The notes below the pieces were generated by a model. That model was not told the DNA's origin. It was given only the letters and a program-made list of their open reading frames with translations, and searched no databases. The translations under genes and the position numbers were made by a program. This document shows, piece by piece, positions 51,893 through 60,013 of a stretch of 64,000 nt of DNA. The stretch's first letter is position 1, and the number at the start of each line of letters is the position of its first letter. This stretch comes from Pseudenterobacter timonensis (lineage in GTDB: Bacteria; Pseudomonadota; Gammaproteobacteria; Enterobacterales; Enterobacteriaceae): positions 124,001 to 188,000 of the forward strand of contig NZ_FCOP01000013.1 in the NCBI RefSeq assembly GCF_900021175.1. The letters are read 5' to 3'.

Positions 51893-51910
51893 CACGCTCA
51901 CTCCACGAAA

Positions 51911-52435
51911 TTAATTATGGAAATCCGGGGGATAAGGGTGCTCGCAGGATCCAGCATGACGGCTCTGAACAGACGTAATAGCTGTATTTTTCATTTCGCT
52001 ATAGGGTCGTACTATCTCCATATCTGTAAGAGGAATGTTGAAAATACACCCACTGGTAATTTCCACCCCAGAGACCATTCTTCGTGGCGTGTCTTCATGG
52101 CGTTTTGAGTGCAGAACATAGGTGATAATGAACTGCCCTTTATCCGGGAAATGATAAAAAGACGGGGGGAGGCATAACAGCCCCTTTTCGACCCTGAGAA
52201 CAGGGCTAAAAATAATTTTCTCCTCGCGTGGCAGTGTCCCCCGGGGATTAATGCCAATATTGACCGGTTGATAATCTTCCGCGTCCGGTACGGCAAAACA
52301 GATATTTTCGCCTCTGGTACTGACTGTTGCTTCTTCGTCGAATTGCCACCGGTCCCCCGGACACCCCGTCAGTACAGTGAGGCAACACGTCAAAAGAAGA
52401 GCTGATAAATAACGTTGCCGGATAATGCCTACCAT
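51911..52435 (-). CDS. Putative T6SS immunity periplasmic lipoprotein
   Basis: 174 residues. The signal peptide (LSALLLTCCLTVLTGC) ends in a lipobox with Pro at +2. The mature part (EEATVSTRGENICFAVPDAE, YQPVNIGINPRG, FPDKGQFIITYVLHSKRHED, RRMVSGVEITSGCIFNIPL) contains several Cys that could form disulfides. I recognise the family as lipoproteins that accompany T6SS effector genes in enterobacteria. It overlaps the stop of the metallopeptidase-like gene by 7 bases, the expected position of its immunity gene. A periplasmic location implies that the toxin acts on the cell wall or another periplasmic target. Confidence 0.8.
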   Translation of the reverse strand: MVGIIRQRYLSALLLTCCLTVLTGCPGDRWQFDEEATVSTRGENICFAVPDAEDYQPVNIGINPRGTLPREEKIIFSPVLRVEKGLLCLPPSFYHFPDKGQFIITYVLHSKRHEDTPRRMVSGVEITSGCIFNIPLTDMEIVRPYSEMKNTAITSVQSRHAGSCEHPYPPDFHN

Positions 52436-52971
52436 GGAAACCCCCGCAACGCATTTTCATACTGTTTCTCAATAACCAACTCGCTGATATTCCCGTCAAG
52501 CGTGATGACATCCTGATCCCGGAGCCCACACCATTTTATGTATCCCTCGGCATGCAGAATAAAATGGTCGGCGATAATCTGTGCCTGCTGTTCCATGGGG
52601 TATTCACTTAACAGACGTCCATCGAGGACATAACGGTAACTCACCGCCCAGCTGACCAGCCCCCGCCCAATGACATTCATTCCTTTTTCTCGTTGCCAGA
52701 CATATGCCATTTCATGAATAAACATATGCTTATAGAAAGGGACACTGAGCGAATAATCTTCCCGGTAATGCTCACGGAAATACATTTCCCCATTTGGTGC
52801 CATGGCCGTATTTTTATTCTGGAGGCCAAACGGAAGATAACTGTCATGATGGATCCAGACCTTATGGTACGGGATCGTCGATTTGTAAACCGACTTCGCC
52901 AGCGTAATCTCCCCTGACGTCAGTAATCGCAGCGAGCCTTCCTTCTCTGCTTTTTGATCAAGATTGTTCAT
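52429..52971 (-). CDS. Metallopeptidase-like T6SS-associated protein (vgr-related), motif degenerate
   Basis: 180 residues. The family, often labelled Rhs- or Vgr-related, starts LxxxAxKEGxLRxLTSGEI, as here (EKEGSLRLLTSGEITLAKSV). It continues with VWIHHDSYLPFGLQNKNTAM and FIHEMAYVWQREKGMNVIGR. Relatives have HEMTHVWQ, a zinc-binding HExxH. Here His86-Glu87 are kept, but the second His is Tyr90 (TAT codon), so the classic zinc site is incomplete. Further His in IIADHFILHAEGY might matter. The ATG at 52971 overlaps the clpV stop (TGATG); a GTG at 52974 is the alternative. With the downstream lipoprotein it forms an effector-immunity-like pair, though activity is doubtful. Confidence 0.8.
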   Translation of the reverse strand: MNNLDQKAEKEGSLRLLTSGEITLAKSVYKSTIPYHKVWIHHDSYLPFGLQNKNTAMAPNGEMYFREHYREDYSLSVPFYKHMFIHEMAYVWQREKGMNVIGRGLVSWAVSYRYVLDGRLLSEYPMEQQAQIIADHFILHAEGYIKWCGLRDQDVITLDGNISELVIEKQYENALRGFPW

Positions 52972-55631
52972 CACGCGCCTTTCTGCCGGAACTCAATCAT
53001 AACCCCCTCATCCTCATCCCACCCAAGGGTCAGATGCTGCGGCTTTTGCCCTGCCGCCATATGGCTTAACAGCTGCTGGCTCAGCACCGGCAGGATCTGC
53101 TGGTTCAGCAGGCTGTCAACATTGCGCGCCCCGGTATCCGGCAGCAAACACGCCGTCGTCAACGTGTCGATAAAACTTTCGCCAATGTGAGTGGAAATGC
53201 CGTAGTGGCGTTGCAGACGCGTGCTCACCTGCGCCAGTTTCATACCGACGATGGTGCGCATGGCATCCATTGCCAGCGGGCGGTAAATCACCGTCTGGAA
53301 ACGGGCCAGCAATGCCGGCCGGAAGTGATCGCGCAGCAGCGGGCGCAGCAGTTCATGCAGCTCAGGCTCCGTGGCTTCCGGCTGTTCATCCAGCATCTGC
53401 ATGATGTGGTCGCTGCCGAGATTCGAGGTCATCAGAATGACGGTGTTGCGAAAATCAATTTCCCGCCCCTCGCCGTCGCGCATAAAGCCGCGGTCAAAAA
53501 CCTGGTAGAAGAGGTTCATCACATCCCGGTGCGCCTTCTCCACCTCATCCAGCAGCACCACGCTGTATGGCCGCTTACGGACAGCCTCGGTGAGAATGCC
53601 GCCCTGGCCGTAGCCGACATAGCCCGGCGGCGACCCCTTGAGCTGGGAGACGGTATGCGGCTCCTGGTATTCGGAGAGGTTGATGGTAATCAGGGATTTT
53701 TCACCGCCGAAGAGCGCGTCCGCCAGCGCCAGCGCGGTTTCGGTTTTGCCGGTACCGCTCGGACCGGTCAGCAGGAACACGCCCTGCGGGCCGTTCTCCG
53801 GCGCCAGACCGGTTTTACTGGCGCGCAGGCGCTGCGCGATGGCGTGCAGCGCCGCCTCCTGGCCCACCACACGTTTACCGAGGCTCGCTTCCAGAGTCAG
53901 CAGTTCCGTCTGTTCATCCTTCATCAGGGTAGAGAGCGGGACCCCGGTCCAGTCGGCAATCACCGTGGCGACGGTACGTGCGTCCACGTCCAGACCCAGC
54001 AAAGGGTTACCCTGCTGAACGTCACTCAGTTGCTGTTGCAGGTCTGCAGTTTCTGCCTGACGGGAGATATCCGCCCGGCAGGCGAGCAGTGCTTGCGTGA
54101 GTTTCAGCTCCTGGCCGTACTGCGTTTCCAGTTCGTCGAGCTGTAAAATAATCCGGACTTCTTCCTCTTCTATCGACGCCAGACGCTCACCGTGGGTGGC
54201 GCTACCCGCTGAGATATCCTCCAGCAGTGCCTGCTTTTCCATGGCAAGGGCCGTCAGCTGCGCCTTCATCCGGGTCAGCGGCTCCGGCACGGTGTCGAGG
54301 CTCATGCGGATACGGGCTGAAGCCGTGTCCAGCAGGTCCACCGCCTTGTCCGGCAGCTGACGGCCGGTCAGGTAACGGCGGGAGAGCGTGACGGCCGCCC
54401 TGACCGCCTCATCGGTGATATGCACCCCGTGGTGCTGCGCGTAGCGTGATTTCAGACCGCGCAGCATCAGGCAGGCGGTGTCGTCGTCCGGCTCGTCCAC
54501 CTTCACCATCTGGAAGCGTCGCTCCAGTGCGGCGTCGCGCTCGAAGTACTGCTTGTACTCGCTCCAGGTGGTGGCGGCGATGGTTCTGAGCTCACCGCGG
54601 GCGAGCGCGGGCTTCAGCAGGTTGGCCGCATCCGCGCCGCCCGCCTGGTTGCCGGCGCCGATAATGGTGTGCGCCTCGTCGATGAACAGCAGCACCGGCA
54701 ACGGCGACTGCTGTACGGCTTCGATGATGTTTTTCAGTCGCTGCTCAAATTCTCCCTTCACGCCCGCCCCCGCCTGCAGCAGACCAAGGTCGAGGGTGCG
54801 CACGCTTACCGGCTTTAGACTTTCCGGCACGTTGCCCTCCGCAATACGCAGCGCCAGCCCTTCCACGAGCGCGGTCTTGCCAACGCCGGGGTCACCCACA
54901 AGGATCGGGTTGTTCTTCCTGCGTCTGGAGAGAATATCCACCATCTGACGGATTTCGTTATCCCGTCCAAAGACCGGGTCAATCTTTCCTTCCCGGGCAC
55001 GGGCGGTCACATCGACCGTAAAACGATTGAGAATGGACTCTTCCTGTGAAACGGCAGGCTGCGCACTTCCTCCTTCAGCCTGGTTTTGTGCTTCATCTTG
55101 TAATGGCGCCGCCCGACCAATAATGGTGGCATTGCCAGCCTGCTCGTTGAGCGTAATGTCATATCGCTCGTCCGACTGCGCTTCCAGTAAGGGACGTAAC
55201 CTTTCCAGTTGGCTGGTGGTCAGCGTCATTAAAGGCCAGAGACCATCACAGCGCGTCAGCCCTGACGTATCAATCATGGCCGTAAGCAAATGAATGCTGC
55301 GGATCCGCTCATCTCCGGCGAGCGTGGCGGCAAGCCAGGCCTGTTTCAGCAATGTCTGAAGTGACGTAGAAAGCTCTGGTCGGGTGCACACTGAACGAGG
55401 CTGTGCATCCAGCCAGCTCAGGAGTGACTGCCAGATGGCATCCATATCCCAATCATAGCGGCGAGCGAGAACCGTCAGATCACCTTCGCCCTGCTCCAGC
55501 AACTTTAATAACCAGTGCTCCGGCGTAATTACTGCATGTGCACGGGTCTGACATAAAGAAGCCGCACCTTCCAGTGCTCTGGCGCAATAAGGGTTTAGTC
55601 GTCGTAGCAGGACTGCTGAATGATGTTCCAT
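52971..55631 (-). CDS. clpV: T6SS sheath-recycling ATPase ClpV (TssH)
   Basis: 886 residues, Hsp100/Clp family. Unfolds contracted TssBC sheaths in the cytoplasm. The N-domain (CARALEGAASLCQTRAHAVI, LLKLLEQGEGDLTVL) binds TssC. AAA1 has GDPGVGKTALVEG and LLFIDEAHTIIGAGNQ. The coiled-coil middle domain (SIEEEEVRIILQLDELETQY) is followed by AAA2 with GPSGTGKTETALALAD and VVLLDEVEKAHRDV. It ends in the ClpV-type C-terminus. All Walker motifs are intact. It lies 163 bases after hcp. Confidence 0.96.
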   Translation of the reverse strand: MEHHSAVLLRRLNPYCARALEGAASLCQTRAHAVITPEHWLLKLLEQGEGDLTVLARRYDWDMDAIWQSLLSWLDAQPRSVCTRPELSTSLQTLLKQAWLAATLAGDERIRSIHLLTAMIDTSGLTRCDGLWPLMTLTTSQLERLRPLLEAQSDERYDITLNEQAGNATIIGRAAPLQDEAQNQAEGGSAQPAVSQEESILNRFTVDVTARAREGKIDPVFGRDNEIRQMVDILSRRRKNNPILVGDPGVGKTALVEGLALRIAEGNVPESLKPVSVRTLDLGLLQAGAGVKGEFEQRLKNIIEAVQQSPLPVLLFIDEAHTIIGAGNQAGGADAANLLKPALARGELRTIAATTWSEYKQYFERDAALERRFQMVKVDEPDDDTACLMLRGLKSRYAQHHGVHITDEAVRAAVTLSRRYLTGRQLPDKAVDLLDTASARIRMSLDTVPEPLTRMKAQLTALAMEKQALLEDISAGSATHGERLASIEEEEVRIILQLDELETQYGQELKLTQALLACRADISRQAETADLQQQLSDVQQGNPLLGLDVDARTVATVIADWTGVPLSTLMKDEQTELLTLEASLGKRVVGQEAALHAIAQRLRASKTGLAPENGPQGVFLLTGPSGTGKTETALALADALFGGEKSLITINLSEYQEPHTVSQLKGSPPGYVGYGQGGILTEAVRKRPYSVVLLDEVEKAHRDVMNLFYQVFDRGFMRDGEGREIDFRNTVILMTSNLGSDHIMQMLDEQPEATEPELHELLRPLLRDHFRPALLARFQTVIYRPLAMDAMRTIVGMKLAQVSTRLQRHYGISTHIGESFIDTLTTACLLPDTGARNVDSLLNQQILPVLSQQLLSHMAAGQKPQHLTLGWDEDEGVMIEFRQKGA

Positions 55632-55763
55632 GTCGTTCCCTCTAGTTCAGGCACGCTACCGCCCCTGGCCGTCAACCGATGCCCATAAGGTTCATGCCGA
55701 TAAGTTGTAAAACTGCTCTGCAAAGCGTCCGTCTGACAGGCGCTGTGCGGAGCAAAGCAAGAT

Positions 55764-55788
55764 GGCGGACAGAGGGGAACTGTCCGCC
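55764..55788 (-). terminator. Hairpin between hcp and clpV
   Basis: A perfect 9-bp inverted repeat GGCGGACAG / CTGTCCGCC with a seven-base loop lies 6 bases past the hcp stop. The downstream minus-strand sequence has only a short T-rich part. It probably attenuates transcription or protects the hcp mRNA 3' end, which would allow much more Hcp than ClpV to be made. Confidence 0.65.
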
Positions 55789-55794
55789 AGGGTC

Positions 55795-56286
55795 TTATGC
55801 AGTGGTACGTTCGTTCCAGCTGTCGGAATGAATGATGTTGCCGTCTTTGTAGGTCCAGGTGATTTTTTCGTAACGCAGCTCAATCTGCTCGAGGTGGTTG
55901 TGCTTCTCGAACGCCGGGTCCTTGATGTCATGCATCTTCGGGTTCACTTTCACCAGCTTCACGTTCTCAAGCTTCGTGTTGAAGTACTCCACTTCCTGGC
56001 CGGCGTCGTTGATTTTGTACCATTTGAATTCAGCCGACTTCAGGGTCTGCCCGGTGGTCACTGCTTTGTAGAGGTACGGGCTGGAAGAGTCGATTTCCTT
56101 GGTAAACAGGAACGGCGTGTGGATACGCGTACCGGTCAGTTTGCCGGTGTTATTATCGGTCGGGATGTACAGGTTGTGTTCCTGAGCAACAACTTCGATG
56201 CTTCCTTCGCGATCTTTCACATCTACGGAACCTTTAATATCAGCGCCGCCATCGTCTTTCAGCCACAGATAAACTGGGATTGCCAT
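55795..56286 (-). CDS. hcp: T6SS tube protein Hcp (TssD)
   Basis: 163 residues. Hexamers stack into the inner tube that is fired. The N-terminus AIPVYLWLKDDGGADIKGSV and IEVVAQEHNLYIPTDNNTGK, followed by RIHTPFLFTKEIDSSSPYLY, are standard for the enterobacterial Hcp1 group. EYFNTKLENVKLVKVNPKMH and RYEKITWTYKDGNIIHSDSW close the fold. There is no C-terminal toxin extension. It begins 2 bases after the OmpA-domain gene. Confidence 0.96.
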   Translation of the reverse strand: MAIPVYLWLKDDGGADIKGSVDVKDREGSIEVVAQEHNLYIPTDNNTGKLTGTRIHTPFLFTKEIDSSSPYLYKAVTTGQTLKSAEFKWYKINDAGQEVEYFNTKLENVKLVKVNPKMHDIKDPAFEKHNHLEQIELRYEKITWTYKDGNIIHSDSWNERTTA

Positions 56287-56288
56287 GT

Positions 56289-58007
56289 TTACTTCTCCAT
56301 TTCATTTTTTGAGACATCATCATCCGATGACGCCGGTGTGCTGCCCGGCAGCCGGCAGGCGTTCGCCTGCGGTACCAGACTGATTTCGACACGGCGGTTC
56401 AGCGCCCGGCCTTCCGCCGTGTCATTGGTGGCGACAGGACGGCTTTCGCCGTAGCCCTGCACCGCAAAACAGCTCTCCGGCACGTCGCCGGTGTCGCGCA
56501 TCCAGTTCCGCACGGACTCCGCACGCCTGAGCGACAGCGCCTGGTTGGACGGTTCATCCCCCGTGCTGTCGGTGTGGCCCGCCACCACAATCAGCCAGCC
56601 GGGTTTCGCCTTAATCCCGACCAGGGAGTTCACCAGCAGCCTGGTCGAGCCCGGCTTCAGCGCCCACTTACCGGTGTCGAACAGCGACATACTGTCGAGG
56701 CGGATGGTCTGCGGCCCCTGCATAACTTTCTTAATCACCGGAGGCGGTGGCGGCGGTGGCGTCCAGTCGCTAATGGCTGCTTCCACGGGCGGTATCAACC
56801 GCACCCCCTGGTACAGCCCCAGACCGTAACGCAGCGGTTCTCCACGCCGCAGCCAGTCATCAAGCAGATGGCTGTCGGCGCGAAGACGCTGCTGCGCCTG
56901 CCGCTTTGGTTCAGGCGGATTGCCGCTGAGACGGTGATAGACGACCAGATGGTCACCAACGCTTCGAACCAGGCGCTGGTTGTTGATAAAGGACGCCAGC
57001 ATCGCCAGCGCCAGGAACAGGAAACAGACACCGCCGACCAGACGCATATCCTGCATCCGGCGGCTGATACCCTGGCGGCGCGGCATGTATGGAAGAAGGA
57101 CATCCGGAAGAGACGGCATCGCAGGCACAGAGGAACCCATCGGGGAGAGCGTGGTGATCTGTGCGATCTGCTGCTGCCAGAGGTTATCCGCAGCCGCCAT
57201 AACCGGTGTCAGGCTGATGCCGCTGGCGCAGAATTTCAGGGCCGGAAGATCTCCCTGTCGGGTGCTGAATGGACGGATAATATGGCGCTCAGTCAGAGCC
57301 TGTACGCTGTCGAGCCAAAGTAGATGGCAGAAACGCGAAGCGTTGTTGCCAGCTTCACGCTGCCAGTCATCAAGCGGGAGTGGTACATGGCTGCTCTGCC
57401 GCACCCGGGCCCCTGGCAGATCTGGCGTCACGGTAAACCAGCACCCCTCTTCCTGATATTCACTATTCGGGGGCGATACCCAGACCACGCTCCAGACAGG
57501 CGGCAGGTCATTCAGCCAGATCCGACACTGTGCAATACTCCGCCGCCATCCGCGCAGGGACTGCGCCAGCGATTCTTCTGAGAGATGCTGTTCCGGCATC
57601 AGAGCCAGCAGCACAGAGACCTGTGGCACCAGTGCCGGACGCGCGTTCGCCAGATGCTGCGCGAGCAACGGCAATTGCTCAGCATTCTCTGCCTGCAGAT
57701 ACCAACCCTGGCGGGTTTCACGATGAGCCGCCTCCACCGGAAACAGGGAAGCGGTATCGCCGCACACCAGCACCACCGCGCCCTGATAATCCTCCGGCGG
57801 CAGGCTGTTTTCCGTCAGCTGTTCCATGGAGACCCTGTGGCGCTGAAAATATCGCCATTGACGCCAGAGTGCGGTACCCCCGGCCAGCAAAATGCAGAGG
57901 CTGAACGCCAACTGGCCTGCGCCAGATAGCGGCCAGAAGCCCAGCACCAGCCACAGCGCCAGAACAACAGCAAGAACGGTCAATACCGCACGGGGAAATT
58001 CACGCAT
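56289..58007 (-). CDS. T6SS OmpA-domain membrane protein (peptidoglycan-binding, TagL-like)
   Basis: 572 residues. Two N-terminal helices (AVLTVLAVVLALWLVLGFWP, LAFSLCILLAGGTALW) are followed by a cytoplasmic stretch, a helix near residue 330 (LVGGVCFLFLALAMLASFIN) and a Pro-rich linker (DWTPPPPPPPVIKK). A C-terminal OmpA-like domain has GHTDSTGDEPSNQALSLRRA and GYGESRPVATNDTAEGRALN, with the Asp and Arg that bind diaminopimelate in peptidoglycan. Placed right after the short tssL, it supplies the cell-wall anchor that some TssL proteins carry fused. It is 4 bases from tssL and 3 from hcp. Confidence 0.87.
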   Translation of the reverse strand: MREFPRAVLTVLAVVLALWLVLGFWPLSGAGQLAFSLCILLAGGTALWRQWRYFQRHRVSMEQLTENSLPPEDYQGAVVLVCGDTASLFPVEAAHRETRQGWYLQAENAEQLPLLAQHLANARPALVPQVSVLLALMPEQHLSEESLAQSLRGWRRSIAQCRIWLNDLPPVWSVVWVSPPNSEYQEEGCWFTVTPDLPGARVRQSSHVPLPLDDWQREAGNNASRFCHLLWLDSVQALTERHIIRPFSTRQGDLPALKFCASGISLTPVMAAADNLWQQQIAQITTLSPMGSSVPAMPSLPDVLLPYMPRRQGISRRMQDMRLVGGVCFLFLALAMLASFINNQRLVRSVGDHLVVYHRLSGNPPEPKRQAQQRLRADSHLLDDWLRRGEPLRYGLGLYQGVRLIPPVEAAISDWTPPPPPPPVIKKVMQGPQTIRLDSMSLFDTGKWALKPGSTRLLVNSLVGIKAKPGWLIVVAGHTDSTGDEPSNQALSLRRAESVRNWMRDTGDVPESCFAVQGYGESRPVATNDTAEGRALNRRVEISLVPQANACRLPGSTPASSDDDVSKNEMEK

Positions 58008-58010
58008 CCC

Positions 58011-58664
58011 TTATCCCCGCCCTGCAATCTGCGCGACTTCCTGCGCCAGCAGCGAGGAGAAGGTGAACCACATCGCCGCCAGCACCACCGCGCCAGCGGC
58101 CCAGCCCAGCCAGTAAAGCCGCCGTCCGCTCCGCAGACCGGGAGCTCTGACCACTACGGGCGCGTCCTGCGTCAGGGTAAATGGGGGTACCCGCTCGCTG
58201 AGCTCGCGCACCACATCCTCCCGGCGCTCGTCATCCTGCGCCCGGTACTGGCCGACAAAGCCCAGCTGCAGGGTGCGGTACAGGCAGGTCAGCACCGCCA
58301 CATCCGGCGCGGGCTCGCGCAGGATGGTGCGGATACGCTCCCACAGCTCTTCCCCGGCGTTCAGGGTGCTAAAAAACCGGGCCTGCAGCGGATCCTTGCG
58401 CCATTTGCGGTAACCGTCGTCCTGTCTGTCGCGGTTGAGTACGCTCTCATCCAGCAGAGCGCAGTATGCATACAGCATCCTTTCACAGCTCGTTTCACTG
58501 TAGCCGGCTTGCGTCAGAGACTCACGGGCCTCGCCCACCCACCGACAGGCGCGGCGATAGAGCGCGTCCCCATCCTTGATTTCCTGGCCGCTGCGCAACT
58601 GGCTGACCATCAGCCAGCCCGGATAAAATGTTTTATTAATGAGATTCATGTCGGGGGTATTCAT
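58011..58664 (-). CDS. tssL: T6SS inner-membrane protein TssL (DotU/IcmH family)
   Basis: 217 residues. Cytoplasmic hook-shaped domain (YPGWLMVSQLRSGQEIKDGD, RMLYAYCALLDESVLNRDR, FFSTLNAGEELWERI, YRTLQLGFVGQYRAQDDERR) and a single C-terminal membrane helix (YWLGWAAGAVVLAAMWFTFS). It docks the baseplate, via TssK, to the membrane complex. It lacks a fused OmpA domain, which is encoded by the next gene. It starts in an ATGA overlap with tssK. Confidence 0.94.
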   Translation of the reverse strand: MNTPDMNLINKTFYPGWLMVSQLRSGQEIKDGDALYRRACRWVGEARESLTQAGYSETSCERMLYAYCALLDESVLNRDRQDDGYRKWRKDPLQARFFSTLNAGEELWERIRTILREPAPDVAVLTCLYRTLQLGFVGQYRAQDDERREDVVRELSERVPPFTLTQDAPVVVRAPGLRSGRRLYWLGWAAGAVVLAAMWFTFSSLLAQEVAQIAGRG

Positions 58665-60001
58665 GAGCGCAGCACCGCGAACAGTTCTAGTTTGACGTCG
58701 CCCAGCGATTCCGGGGTGTAGAAGGTACAGTTGCCAGCCTCCAGCATGGCGCGGGCAGCATCAGTAGCCAGGTCCAGTGCGAAATACTGATTCTCCAGGC
58801 GTAACGGGATGGCCGCCGGAACATGGCTCAGCGGCTTAATCACCATCCCGCTCAGGGCGATATTGACCACCTCGGAGACATCATCATGGCTGCCCGCCTT
58901 GCAAAGCTGCGGAAAGCGGGTCTGCAGTTCATGATTTGGCATGGAAGAGCGCACGGAGAGATAAAAATCCGCTCCTTCGCGCAGCCGCGCATCGTGCAGT
59001 TTTCCTCGCCAGATTTCCCGGTCCTCTCCCTGCTCCAGCGCAATGGCGATGACCCGCGACGGCAGGCTCGCTTCAAGCAGCGTATCCAGCAGGGCAAACA
59101 GCGGTGGGAATACACGTTCCGGGGCGTCGTGTTGGTAAAGAGGGATATTGCCGGCGTTATGCTCAAGTGAAAAGGTCATCAGCCCGCCTGCCAGCCTCGC
59201 CAGCTCGCGGTACAGCAGCTCAGGATGGCGGGACGGCGTCTGGTGCAGCTCCGTTAGCACCGGCTCCGCGCTGTTCAGAGCATTGAGCAGCCAGAACAGT
59301 GAAACATCCGCCACCGCAAAATCAGCCATCCGTTCATTGCTTTCCCGACGCATTGCCATCAGGCGCTTACGCCTCGCCGCAAGCCGGTGAAGCAGATCGT
59401 TCAGTTCCCGGAGCAGCACAGGGCTCGCCGATAATGCCAGCAGCGGCGGAATAAAGGCCGGATCACGCACCCATAGCCCCTGCGCATTACGGGCCAGCCT
59501 CGCTACCGGACAGGTCAGGTAAGCGCCGTTCTCCTGGCTGGACAGGCGAAGCGTCAGCGCATGGCGCAGCACCGCCAGTTCGCTGCGCTCATGCCCGGCA
59601 AGCTCCTGCACCGTTACCCGTTCAGCCTGCCAGCGGCGCGGACGGGTGCTGTCTCGCCCGTCATCCAGATTACCGCCGTTCGCACTGAGCAGCGGCAGGC
59701 ACAGCAGCACCTCCACGCTCTCCTGCCCTGCCGCGGATAAATCACAAACCGGCGGCAGATTATCCGCCAGGTCAGTATCCACCAGCGTCCCGTCGGCGAA
59801 GCGAACGCTTAACCGGGTAGCGTTAAGCCGGGAGAGCGTAAGCGCGCCATCATCAAACTCCGCGCACAATACGCCCCACGGGTGCGCCAGCGCCATCCTG
59901 GCTACGGTGTCGGCCACGTGTGCATCCCAGCGGGCCTGCTGCTGGAACTGCTGTGGGGCCAGAAAGGCCCCGTCTTCCCACAACGGACGATAAATTTTCA
60001 T
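58661..60001 (-). CDS. tssK: T6SS baseplate-membrane connector TssK
   Basis: 446 residues. Trimeric protein resembling siphophage receptor-binding proteins; it ties the TssFG wedge to TssL/TssM. The N-terminus IYRPLWEDGAFLAPQQFQQQ is a hallmark. A long helical middle (LLRELNDLLHRLAARRKRLM, ADFAVADVSLFWLLNALNSA) and the C-terminal head (LSVRSSMPNHELQTRFPQLC, LENQYFALDLATDAARAMLE) are complete. It starts 12 bases after tssC. Confidence 0.95.
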   Translation of the reverse strand: MKIYRPLWEDGAFLAPQQFQQQARWDAHVADTVARMALAHPWGVLCAEFDDGALTLSRLNATRLSVRFADGTLVDTDLADNLPPVCDLSAAGQESVEVLLCLPLLSANGGNLDDGRDSTRPRRWQAERVTVQELAGHERSELAVLRHALTLRLSSQENGAYLTCPVARLARNAQGLWVRDPAFIPPLLALSASPVLLRELNDLLHRLAARRKRLMAMRRESNERMADFAVADVSLFWLLNALNSAEPVLTELHQTPSRHPELLYRELARLAGGLMTFSLEHNAGNIPLYQHDAPERVFPPLFALLDTLLEASLPSRVIAIALEQGEDREIWRGKLHDARLREGADFYLSVRSSMPNHELQTRFPQLCKAGSHDDVSEVVNIALSGMVIKPLSHVPAAIPLRLENQYFALDLATDAARAMLEAGNCTFYTPESLGDVKLELFAVLRS

Positions 60002-60013
60002 CCCTGCGCCGCC

